Positions 1-6,095 of a stretch of DNA of 6,095 nucleotides are shown here, one piece after another; within the stretch, counting starts at the first letter, position 1; the number at the start of each line of letters is the position of its first letter. The stretch is taken from NCBI GenBank assembly GCA_035318785.1, contig DATHDZ010000253.1, positions 1 to 6,095 of the forward strand, written 5' to 3'. The translations under genes and the position numbers were made by a program. The notes beneath the pieces were generated by a model. The model made no database searches. It saw nothing but the letters and a program-made list of their open reading frames with translations, and was not told where the DNA came from. The DNA comes from CAIYRG01 sp035318785. GTDB lineage: Bacteria; Pseudomonadota; Alphaproteobacteria; Micropepsales; Micropepsaceae.

Positions 1-1592
1 TGATCGGCGCCTCGGAATCCCGGTTGAACAACATTCGCGGCTCGAAGATCACCATGATCTTCCAGGACCCGTTGACGTCGCTCACCCCTCACATGCGCGT
101 AGGCGATCAGATCATGGAAACCCTGCGCGTGCACAAAGGCATGGGCCGCGAACAGGCGGCGCAACGCGCCATGGAAACGCTCGAGCTCGTGCGCATTCCC
201 GAGGCCAAGCGCCGGATGCGGCAATATCCGCATGAATTGTCGGGCGGCATGCGCCAGCGGATCATGATCGCCATGGCGACCGCCTGCGGACCCGATCTCC
301 TGATTGCGGACGAACCCACCACCGCGCTCGACGTCACCGTGCAGGCGCAGATCCTCGAGATCATGCGCGATTTGCGCAAGGCGTTGAACACATCGGTCGT
401 TCTCATCAGCCACGACATGGGCGTGATCGCCGCCATGTGCGATCGGGTCCAGGTCATGCGCTACGGGGAATTCGTGGAAGCAGGCCCGGCGGAAGATATT
501 TTCTATCGCCCCAAACATCCCTATACGCGCATGCTGCTTGACGCCATGCCACGCATCGACAAGCCCAACCGCCCTGGCCACATCGCGCTGAGGCCTTTGC
601 CCGCGGCGGACAATGCCCCAACACTCCTTACCGTCGACGATTTGAAGGTCCATTTTCCCGTCCGCATGAGCGGCACCATTTTCCCCAAATACAAACCCCT
701 GCGCGCGGTCGACGGCGTCAGCCTTACTTTGAAGGAAGGCGAGACCCTGGGCGTGGTCGGCGAATCGGGCTGCGGGAAGTCGACGCTCGCGCGCGCCATT
801 ATCCGGCTTCTGCCCAAGACCGCCGGCCGGGTGGTCTGGGCCGGCCGTAATCTCGGCGACGCGACGGAATCCGAAATCCGGCATTTGCGCAAGGAGTTCC
901 AGATCGTCTTCCAGGACCCGCTCGCGAGCCTGGATCCGCGCATGACCATCGGTCAGAGCATCGCCGAGCCCTTGCAGTCGCTCGAGCCGAACCTCTCGCG
1001 CCGCGAAGTGAATACCCGGGTGCAGGAGATCATGGACAAGGTCGGTCTCGATCCCCATTGGATCAACCGTTATCCGCATGAATTCTCCGGCGGTCAGAAT
1101 CAACGCGTTGGCGTCGCGCGCGCCATGATCCTGCGCCCCAAACTCATCATCTGCGACGAGGCGGTGAGCGCGCTCGATGTTTCCATCCAGGCGCAGATTG
1201 TCGACCTCATCCTCGCGCTGCAGGCGGAATTCGGCATGTCGCTGATCTTCATCAGCCATGACCTTTCCGTGGTGCGCCAAGTGTCCCACCGGGTGATGGT
1301 GCTGTATCTGGGCCGCGTGGTGGAACTGGCCTCGCGCGACGACATCTATGAGGACCCGCAGCACCCCTATACCAAGGCGCTGATCTCCGCCGTCCCCATT
1401 CCCGACCCGAAGCTTGAGCGTGCCAAGCCCCACCGGCTGTTGCCGCCCGAACTGCCTTCGCCCTTGGATACGCGGTCGGCGCTGATGTTCCTGAAATCCA
1501 AGCGTGTCGATGATCCCGACGCCGAGCAGTACAAACCGCGTCTCATCGAAGTGAAGCCCGGCCATTTCGTCGCCGAACACGACCCCGTGTAG
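1..1592 (+). CDS. Fused double-NBD ABC transporter ATP-binding protein, peptide/nickel (Opp/Dpp/YejF-like) family; 5' end missing
   Basis: This is the cytoplasmic ATPase that powers an oligopeptide-type ABC importer, with both nucleotide-binding domains (NBDs) in one chain as in YejF and GsiA. The frame is open from base 1 and runs to TAG at 1590-1592. The gene begins upstream, because the first Walker A is absent and residues before the TTG at 24 (IGASESR) already fit the family. Numbering residues from that TTG, NBD1 has the Q-loop FQDP (13-16), signature LSGGMRQR (72-79), Walker B LLIADEPTTALD (92-103), H-loop His130 and an HPYTRMLLDAMP segment (165-176). NBD2 has Walker A GESGCGKST (246-254), Q-loop Gln297, signature FSGGQNQR (354-361), Walker B LIICDEAVSALD (374-385), His412 and HPYTKALISAVP (447-458). 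Both visible catalytic sets look intact. The C-terminal tail lacks the cysteines usual in the OppD/DppD extension. Two binding-protein genes follow on the same strand. The substrate class is inferred from family and neighbours. Confidence 0.95.
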   Translation, partial: IGASESRLNNIRGSKITMIFQDPLTSLTPHMRVGDQIMETLRVHKGMGREQAAQRAMETLELVRIPEAKRRMRQYPHELSGGMRQRIMIAMATACGPDLLIADEPTTALDVTVQAQILEIMRDLRKALNTSVVLISHDMGVIAAMCDRVQVMRYGEFVEAGPAEDIFYRPKHPYTRMLLDAMPRIDKPNRPGHIALRPLPAADNAPTLLTVDDLKVHFPVRMSGTIFPKYKPLRAVDGVSLTLKEGETLGVVGESGCGKSTLARAIIRLLPKTAGRVVWAGRNLGDATESEIRHLRKEFQIVFQDPLASLDPRMTIGQSIAEPLQSLEPNLSRREVNTRVQEIMDKVGLDPHWINRYPHEFSGGQNQRVGVARAMILRPKLIICDEAVSALDVSIQAQIVDLILALQAEFGMSLIFISHDLSVVRQVSHRVMVLYLGRVVELASRDDIYEDPQHPYTKALISAVPIPDPKLERAKPHRLLPPELPSPLDTRSALMFLKSKRVDDPDAEQYKPRLIEVKPGHFVAEHDPV

Positions 1593-1664
1593 CCGGTTGC
1601 TTTTGGACTTGCGCTCCTGTCGTTGTAGCCTCGCTTTCGACAAAAAGCCGTGTGAGAACAAGAT

Positions 1665-3323
1665 ATGATCGAACGTCAGACGAGGCGTGCCTTTCTTGCT
1701 TCCGTATGCGGAGCGGCCCTGCTGACGGCCTGCGGACAAAGCGCGACGACGCCACAGGCTCAGAACCGGCCCGCGGCGGCTCCGGGCGAAATGGTGCTCA
1801 ACCGTGGCAATGCCGCAGAGCCGCTAAGTCTTGATCCGCACCATGCGCAGGGGAATTGGGAGATCAACATCATCGGCGATCTGATGGTCGGACTGACAAC
1901 CGAAGATGCGGATGGCAATCCCATTCCAGGCGCGGCCGAGCGCTGGGAAGAGTCCGAGGACGGCATCACCTGGACCTTCCATCTGCGCAATCATCTATGG
2001 TCGGACGGTCAGCCCGTGACGGCGCAGGACTTCGTTTTTGCCTGGCGTCGCATGCTCGATCCCAAGACCGCGTCGAACTATGCCTATTTTTTCTATCCCA
2101 TCAAAAATGCCGAGCCCGTGAATACGGGCAAGATGCCAGGCAACGCCCTTGGTGTGAGGGCGCCGGACGACAAAACGCTGATTGTGGAGCTGGAGCATCC
2201 CGTCCCGTTCCTCTTGCAGTTCATGATGCATGTGACGACCTATCCGCTGCCGCGTCACGTCGTGGAGCCGAAGGGTGATGCCTGGACCAAGCCGGGAAGC
2301 TATGTCAGCAACGGACCTTATACGCTGACCGAATGGAACCCGAACGACCACGTCACCTTGGTGAAGAATCCCAAATTCTACGATTCTGCGAACGTGAAGA
2401 TCGATCGCGCGATCTTCTATCCGACCACCGACTACGAAGCGGCGCTGAAGCGCCTGCGTGCCGGCGAACTCGATATCCAAGACCGCATGCCCTCGCAGCA
2501 GATCGGCTGGCTGAGGGCGAACATGCCGGAAGTCTTGCATTTGAACCCGGTCCTCAACACCGAATACCTTGTTGTGAATCAAACCCGCAAACCATTTGAA
2601 GATCCGCGCGTGCGCGAAGCGTTGAGTCTTGCTGTCGACCGCCAAACGATCGTCAGCAAGATCAGCAAGGTGGGCGAGGTGCCTGCATACAACATCGTCC
2701 CGCCGGGAATCGCGAATTATCCAGGCGGTGTTTTCCTGAGCTTCAAATCCATGCCGTTTCCGGAGCGGCTCAAACGTGCCCAGGAATTGATGCGCCAAGC
2801 CGGCTATGGCCCGGACAATCTGCTGCGAACATCTCTCATGATCCGCTCTGCCGCGACAACCGCAAGACGGGTGCCGGTCGCGGTCCAGCAAATGTGGAAA
2901 CAGATCTACGTCGACGCGCAGATTTTGCAGCTGGATGCCTCGATCTTCTACAACCGAATCCAGACCGGCGATTTCGATGTCGCCAATCCCGCTTGGGGCG
3001 CCGATTACAATGACGCCTCGAACTTCCTCGACCTTTTGCGGACCGGCAACTCCAACAATTATGGCCATTACCATAATGCGGAGTTCGACAGACTGCTCGA
3101 TCAAGCAGGCGTCGAGCTCGACCTGACGAAACGCGGACAATTGCTGGCCCAGGCAGAAGACCAAGCTCTGAAAGACAACGCCTGGATCCCGATCAATTTC
3201 TGGGTAGCGGGCGCGCTCGTGCGGCCCTACATCGAAGGTTGGAAGGATACGGTTTCGGACACGCACCGAACCCGCTGGCTTAGCATCGACGAACACGCCC
3301 GCGCTGCGACGGTGCATATCTAA
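1665..3323 (+). CDS. Peptide-type ABC transporter solute-binding lipoprotein (SBP family 5, OppA/MppA-like), first of a tandem pair
   Basis: This is an extracytoplasmic binding protein that should deliver a peptide-like ligand to the importer energised by the upstream ATPase. At 552 residues it has full family length. The N-terminus has a twin-arginine-like motif TRRAFL (6-11), a short hydrophobic stretch and the lipobox LTAC with Cys23, so it is probably a lipid-anchored protein that could use the Tat route. Family marks are EPLSLDP (52-58), the block TWTFHLRNHLWSDG with VTAQDFVFAWRR downstream (102-129), YVSNGPYTL (213-221) and WGADYND (444-450). By alignment by eye with E. coli OppA, Asp447 matches Asp419, which binds the peptide amino terminus, while the position of Arg413 is Asn441. 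The ATG start is preceded only by a weak purine stretch (GAGAACAAG), but it places the signal peptide correctly. It lies 72 bp after the ATPase stop with no clear terminator between, so cotranscription is likely. The exact ligand cannot be read from the sequence. Confidence 0.95.
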   Translation: MIERQTRRAFLASVCGAALLTACGQSATTPQAQNRPAAAPGEMVLNRGNAAEPLSLDPHHAQGNWEINIIGDLMVGLTTEDADGNPIPGAAERWEESEDGITWTFHLRNHLWSDGQPVTAQDFVFAWRRMLDPKTASNYAYFFYPIKNAEPVNTGKMPGNALGVRAPDDKTLIVELEHPVPFLLQFMMHVTTYPLPRHVVEPKGDAWTKPGSYVSNGPYTLTEWNPNDHVTLVKNPKFYDSANVKIDRAIFYPTTDYEAALKRLRAGELDIQDRMPSQQIGWLRANMPEVLHLNPVLNTEYLVVNQTRKPFEDPRVREALSLAVDRQTIVSKISKVGEVPAYNIVPPGIANYPGGVFLSFKSMPFPERLKRAQELMRQAGYGPDNLLRTSLMIRSAATTARRVPVAVQQMWKQIYVDAQILQLDASIFYNRIQTGDFDVANPAWGADYNDASNFLDLLRTGNSNNYGHYHNAEFDRLLDQAGVELDLTKRGQLLAQAEDQALKDNAWIPINFWVAGALVRPYIEGWKDTVSDTHRTRWLSIDEHARAATVHI

Positions 3324-3400
3324 TCCGGACGGACAGCTTGGCCACGCTCGCCTGCAGCGATAGGGTTTTCGTGCAACGATTCGCTACGCGCTGAGATCCA

Positions 3401-5062
3401 ATGATCGGCGGCAGAAGATTTCGTACGGCGTCTCGCGCGCTTGTGTGTGCCCTCGCCTTCTTTCCCCTCGCTGCCTGCGGCGATCGAAGCGAGACCGGCG
3501 CAACCCGCTCGGCACCAACATCCCCGCGCGAGAACGTTCTGCATCGCGGCAATGGCGCCGAAGTTGAGAGCCTCGATCCCGCGCTCGCCGATACGTCGTG
3601 GGAGCAATGGGTCATCGGCGACATGATGATGGGGCTGTTCACCGAAGACGCCAGCGGCAAAGCGATTTACGGCGCCGCCGAGAACGCCGCCGTCTCTCCG
3701 GACGGCAAAACCTGGACCTTCATCTTGCGCGATTCCCTCTGGTCGGATGGAACGCCGGTGACGGCGGAGGATTTCGTCTATGCCTGGCGGCGTACCCTCG
3801 ATCCCAAGACGGCGGGGAAATATGGCGCGATCCTATACGCGTTCAAGAATGCGAAAGCCGTCGCCGAAGGAAAACTCCCGCCTTCCGCGCTCGCCGTGCG
3901 GGCCGAGGGGACTCGTACGCTCATCCTCGAGCTCGAACATCCCGCGCCCTATTTACCCGAACTGCTTGCGCACAACATCACCTATCCGGTGCCGCGCCAC
4001 GTGGTGGAGGCGAAGGGCGCAGCTTGGACGCAACCCGGCAACTACGTCTCCAACGGCCCTTATGTGCTCGCCGAACGCCTCCCCAGCGACCACGTAGCGC
4101 TGACGAAGAATCCGCGCTTTTTCGATGCGGCCAATGTGCAAATCGACCGCGTGGTGTTCTATCCCACCGAAGACGCATCCGGCGCGCTGAAGCGGTTTCG
4201 CGCCGGAGAGTTGGACACGCAGAACCCTTTTCCGAGCGATCAGATCGATTGGCTGCGCGCCAATATGCCAACCGCCTTGCGTCAGACGCCGACACTTGCC
4301 ATCGATTATGTGGTGTTCAACGAACGACGCAAACCTTTCGACGATGTGCGTGTGCGCGAAGCGCTCGATCTCGCTTTCGATCGAGACGTGCTGACCAACA
4401 AGATCTACCGGCTGGGCGAAGAGCCCGCCTACAACATCATTCCGCCCAGCATCGCCAATTATCCGGGCGGCGCGGCTTTGTCTTTCCGCAACCTGTCCTA
4501 TCCCGAACGGGTGACGCGCGCGCAAGCCCTGATGCGGCAAGCGGGATATGGCCCGGACAGGCCGCTGCATACGACCTATGCGACACCAGCACTCGGCGAT
4601 GCGCGCCGTGCGGCGGTGGCCATCCAAGCGATGTGGAAGGCGATCTACGTCGACCTGGAAATCGTCCAGTCCGAGACCCAGGTAAACTTCACCAAGCTGC
4701 GCGAGGGCGATTTCGATATCGGCGCCGCCTCATGGGGTGCCGATTTCAACGATGCCTCCAATTTCCTGATGATTCTGACCACCGGGAACCCGCAGAACTA
4801 TGCCCGTTACAGCAATCCCGCTTTCGACGCGCTGTATGAGAAGGCCGAGCAGGAGCGCGATGTCGAAAAGCGCGGACAAATCCTGCTACAGGCGGAAAAA
4901 ATCGCGCTGAACGACCACGCCTGGATCACGCGAAATTTCCGCGCCAATCGCACGATCGTACAGTCTTACGTCAAAGGTTGGGTGGCGAATGCGCGCGACG
5001 TCAACCGCACGCGATGGCTGTCGATAGATCGCGCTCAGCCCGCGGTGGGTGCGCACCCCTAG
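3401..5062 (+). CDS. Peptide-type ABC transporter solute-binding lipoprotein (SBP family 5, OppA/MppA-like), second of a tandem pair
   Basis: This is a 553-residue paralogue of the preceding binding protein, probably serving the same transporter with a different or overlapping ligand range. An in-frame TGA at 3392 leaves the ATG at 3401 as the first possible start, and it gives a good signal peptide: basic n-region GGRRFR, a hydrophobic core, and the lipobox LAAC with Cys26. Unlike its neighbour it lacks a clean (S/T)RRxFL Tat motif and looks like a Sec lipoprotein. Shared marks are ESLDP (56-60), TWTFILRDSLWSDG (104-117), YVSNGPYVL (215-223), ANYPGG (352-357), WGADFND (445-451) and the closing NRTRWLSID (535-543). 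Asp448 matches the peptide-amine-binding Asp419 of OppA in my alignment by eye, and the position of Arg413 is Ala. The ribosome binding site is weak (CTGAGATCC). The 77 bp gap from the first paralogue holds no convincing terminator or promoter, which favours one transcript ending at the hairpin just downstream. Confidence 0.95.
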   Translation: MIGGRRFRTASRALVCALAFFPLAACGDRSETGATRSAPTSPRENVLHRGNGAEVESLDPALADTSWEQWVIGDMMMGLFTEDASGKAIYGAAENAAVSPDGKTWTFILRDSLWSDGTPVTAEDFVYAWRRTLDPKTAGKYGAILYAFKNAKAVAEGKLPPSALAVRAEGTRTLILELEHPAPYLPELLAHNITYPVPRHVVEAKGAAWTQPGNYVSNGPYVLAERLPSDHVALTKNPRFFDAANVQIDRVVFYPTEDASGALKRFRAGELDTQNPFPSDQIDWLRANMPTALRQTPTLAIDYVVFNERRKPFDDVRVREALDLAFDRDVLTNKIYRLGEEPAYNIIPPSIANYPGGAALSFRNLSYPERVTRAQALMRQAGYGPDRPLHTTYATPALGDARRAAVAIQAMWKAIYVDLEIVQSETQVNFTKLREGDFDIGAASWGADFNDASNFLMILTTGNPQNYARYSNPAFDALYEKAEQERDVEKRGQILLQAEKIALNDHAWITRNFRANRTIVQSYVKGWVANARDVNRTRWLSIDRAQPAVGAHP

Positions 5063-5070
5063 CATGTGTC

Positions 5071-5095
5071 TCTTGCGCGGCAAGGCTTTTCTCTC
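5071..5095 (+). terminator. Probable intrinsic terminator of the ABC transporter operon
   Basis: A stem CTTGC (5072-5076) pairs with GCAAG (5080-5084) around the loop GCG. A flanking U-G pair can extend it to six base pairs. The stem is followed by GC and then TTTTCTCTC. It begins nine bases after the stop of the second binding protein, the expected place for the end of the operon. The stem is short and the U-tract is interrupted by cytosines, so termination efficiency may be modest. Confidence 0.4.
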
Positions 5096-5126
5096 GGAAG
5101 CACTTCCTGCTCAAGGCGCGAAGAAG

Positions 5127-5201
5127 CGGGTCAAGATGGGCCAGAGCATCTACACGGCGCTCTCGATGATTCTCGCCGAAGAGGTTGACGCGCAGTACGC
5201 C
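5127..5201 (+). pseudogene. Probable remnant of a molybdopterin-binding oxidoreductase large subunit (IorB / xanthine dehydrogenase family)
   Basis: Read in the frame of the ATG at 5136, this stretch encodes RVK followed by MGQSIYTALSMILAEEVDAQ. That closely resembles the conserved block around V-E-MGQG-x-YT-x-L-x-M-x-x-AEE-L-D found near the N-terminus of domains in isoquinoline 1-oxidoreductase beta subunits and related molybdenum hydroxylase large subunits, which are normally 700 or more residues long. One glycine of the MGQG motif, near the cofactor in this family, is Ser here. Neither the upstream strand segment nor the expected downstream block (an APP...NPLLG...TGGS-like region) can be recognised in any frame. 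The frame stays open to 5429 but composition changes after about 5245. I infer a short fossil left by deletion or rearrangement. The match is from memory of the family, not from a search. A chance resemblance or a genuine small gene remains possible. Confidence 0.4.
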
Positions 5202-5351
5202 CAAGGAGCCGCCGGCATTCGCCAAAACTCTCTGGCCGGCCCGCCTGTTTCTTCTATGGACCTAAACCAAAGTATGCCCGCCATAAGCCCTCCTAGCATT
5301 GCGGCCGGCCATAAGTGCAATGGAAAGGGCTCATGGCGCGCGGCAATGATT

Positions 5352-5356
5352 GGAGG
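5352..5356 (+). promoter_or_regulatory. Strong Shine-Dalgarno sequence in front of a 22-codon leader frame
   Basis: GGAGG sits four bases before the ATG at 5361 and is the best ribosome binding site in the window. That ATG opens a frame of only 22 codons (MKRASGYESD..., stop TGA at 5427-5429) that overlaps the first possible start of the sigma factor (5380) in another frame. It may drive a leader peptide that couples translation to the sigma gene, or it may mark the true start if the sequence has a frameshift here. Confidence 0.4.
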
Positions 5357-5379
5357 CGCAATGAAGCGAGCTAGCGGTT

Positions 5380-6095
5380 ATGAGTCAGATCAGAACACAC
5401 CACAGAATCGATCCCCGCGTCCCTATTGACGCCGCTCCCGTTCACGAGACGTCGGGCCCGCGATCTCGTCATATGGGCCACTGTGATCCGGACTATGTGT
5501 CCGAAAACTTGGTTCTTCGGATCGACGGCGAGCTTAATCTGAATGCACAAGCGAGCTTGCAGCCAACCCACGACAACCCCTTGTCGTTAGCCGACAGAAC
5601 GTCGGCAAAGGTCCACGACCAGAGCGGCGGAAATCGTGACAAACGAGAGGTGCCTCCGTCGGAAGCGGCTTTCTGCAAAGATTTGGTTGAGCTGATGCCG
5701 TTTTTGAACGCTTTTTCTTTATCCCTCTGCAAGGATCGCGAGCTGGCTAAAGATCTCGCCCAGGAAGCCCTCGCCAACGCTTGGCAGGGACGCACGACAT
5801 TTCACCCTCGTTCGAACTTGAAAGCGTGGCTGTTCACGATCCTGCGCAACCTTTTGTACTCGCACCATCGGCGTGCCTGGCGTCAAGTGAGCTATGACGA
5901 GAGGATGCTCGACATTCCGGGGTCTGAGGATTCGCAGTATTGGGCGGTCCTCGCATCCGATGCCGTGCGTGCTTTGCGCGCCCTTCGCCCGGAGCAGCAC
6001 AAAGCTCTCATGCTTGTCGGCCTGGGCGGTTTTGGTTATGCCGAGGGGGCGGCGATCTGTGGTTGCCCCGTGGGAACCGTGAAAAGCCGAGTCAC
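5380..6095 (+). CDS. ECF RNA polymerase sigma factor, EcfG/RpoE2-like core, with long N-terminal extension; 3' end beyond the window
   Basis: This is a sigma-70 family factor of the extracytoplasmic function type, which directs RNA polymerase to a special promoter set. The frame stays open to base 6095 (238 codons visible). Counting from ATG 5380, sigma-2 spans about 101-168: LVELMPFLNAF, then DLAQEALANAW (125-135, the usual DLVQET region), then NLKAWLFTILRN (146-157). Sigma-4 begins near 192, with LRPEQHKALMLVG (202-214) and the helix-turn-helix GYAEGAAICGCPVGTVKSRV (219-238), so about 20-25 residues are missing. AWLFTILRN and ICGCxVGTxKSRV are typical of alphaproteobacterial EcfG-type factors. 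The approximately 100 residues before sigma-2 are polar, low in hydrophobic residues and unrecognised, whereas most relatives start close to sigma-2. An in-frame TGA at 5362 makes 5380 the earliest start. ATG 5473 or GTG 5650 would shorten the extension to about 69 or 10 residues. No NepR anti-sigma or PhyR gene is recognisable here. Confidence 0.88.
   Translation, partial: MSQIRTHHRIDPRVPIDAAPVHETSGPRSRHMGHCDPDYVSENLVLRIDGELNLNAQASLQPTHDNPLSLADRTSAKVHDQSGGNRDKREVPPSEAAFCKDLVELMPFLNAFSLSLCKDRELAKDLAQEALANAWQGRTTFHPRSNLKAWLFTILRNLLYSHHRRAWRQVSYDERMLDIPGSEDSQYWAVLASDAVRALRALRPEQHKALMLVGLGGFGYAEGAAICGCPVGTVKSRV

Larger units (their letters stand above)
5063..5379. other. 317 bp gap between the transporter operon and the sigma factor gene, with no intact gene identified
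   Basis: Apart from the terminator, the molybdoenzyme-like remnant and the Shine-Dalgarno site described separately, I see no convincing gene on either strand. An open frame crosses the gap (from GTG 5049 or ATG 5064 to the stop at 5427-5429), but beyond the remnant its product resembles nothing I know. Small structures include two GGCCGGCC octamers (5234-5241 and 5303-5310), two CCATAAG copies (5281-5287 and 5309-5315), and CATTGC/GCAATG arms (5297-5302 and 5317-5322). No good sigma-70 promoter and no GGAAC-N16/17-CGTT (EcfG-type) promoter was visible by eye, so where the sigma gene's transcript starts is unknown. Confidence 0.5.

Noticed and set aside
1577..1590. Hairpin ACACG-ACCC-CGTGT ending at the ATPase stop codon, as a terminator
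   Set aside because: The stem is only five base pairs and is followed by AGCCGGTTGC before a short T-run, so it lacks the adjacent U-tract of an intrinsic terminator.
1603..1631. TTGGAC-N17-TAGCCT as a promoter for the first binding-protein gene
   Set aside because: Each hexamer matches only about three of six consensus positions, which is near chance in a GC-rich intergenic stretch.
1995..3317. Long reverse-strand open frame of 440 codons opposite the first binding protein
   Set aside because: It mirrors a well-supported family 5 binding protein, and its translation shows no recognisable domain. Long antisense frames are expected opposite GC-rich coding DNA.
3348..3368. TCGC-CTGCA-GCGA followed by a TTTT run between the two binding-protein genes, as a terminator
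   Set aside because: The stem is four base pairs and is separated from the T-run by TAGGG. It is too weak to call.
3598..4839. Alternate + strand frame of 413 codons inside the second binding protein
   Set aside because: The product is an arginine-rich, low-complexity chain typical of a shifted frame through GC-rich codons. The overlapping binding protein is clearly the real gene.
5096..5107. Dyad GGAAG-CA-CTTCC as an operator
   Set aside because: It has a single five-base dyad with no second copy and no nearby promoter or regulator to link it to.
5136..5205. Possible divergent NepR anti-sigma factor directly upstream of the EcfG-like sigma gene
   Set aside because: A gapless alignment with the NepR core (IG..LR..YD.VV.EPVPDRF) matches mainly G, E, V and a hydrophobic pattern. 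The tyrosine-aspartate and PDRF signatures are missing. The molybdopterin-subunit motif fits the same residues much better.
5234..5310. Paired GGCCGGCC palindromes with CCATAAG repeats, as a recombination site or regulatory structure
   Set aside because: A third GGCCGGCC occurs at 839-846 inside the ATPase gene, and such octamers are expected in GC-rich DNA. The repeats are too short to support a function.

Overview
The window looks like a piece of an alphaproteobacterial chromosome. The basis is its high GC content with GC-rich third codon positions, a fused double ATPase of the peptide/nickel ABC family, and an ECF sigma factor whose core resembles the EcfG/RpoE2 general-stress sigma factors of that class. 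Nothing in the sequence fixes a genus. All genes that can be supported are on the + strand.

Positions 1-5062 hold the distal part of a peptide-type ABC import operon. First comes a fused ATPase with two nucleotide-binding domains, whose 5' end, including the first Walker A, lies outside the window. Two full-length family 5 (OppA-like) solute-binding lipoproteins follow, separated by gaps of 72 and 77 bp. The two binding proteins are clearly paralogues (about two thirds identical over the N-terminal stretch I compared by eye), so they arose by tandem duplication and probably feed the same transporter. The permease genes are not in the window and would be expected upstream of position 1. The reading is that the lipoproteins capture a peptide-like ligand in the periplasm, membrane permeases outside the window carry it across, and the fused ATPase drives uptake from the cytoplasm. 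A modest intrinsic terminator follows directly after the second binding-protein gene.

Positions 5063-5379 have no convincing intact gene. A short stretch at about 5127-5201 encodes what reads like the conserved MGQ-x-x-YT...AEE block of the large molybdopterin-binding subunit of the xanthine dehydrogenase / isoquinoline 1-oxidoreductase (IorB) family. It has no flanking homology I can see, so I call it a gene remnant. Near the end of the gap is a strong Shine-Dalgarno sequence in front of a 22-codon reading frame that overlaps the presumed start of the next gene.

Positions 5380-6095 hold an ECF sigma factor gene cut by the end of the window. Its sigma-2 and sigma-4 regions are clear. It has an unusual N-terminal extension of about 100 residues if the first possible start is used, and the true start is uncertain. 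I found no complete novel system. The points most worth checking are the sigma factor's N-terminus and leader frame, the molybdoenzyme remnant, and the divergent ligand-site positions in the twin binding proteins.
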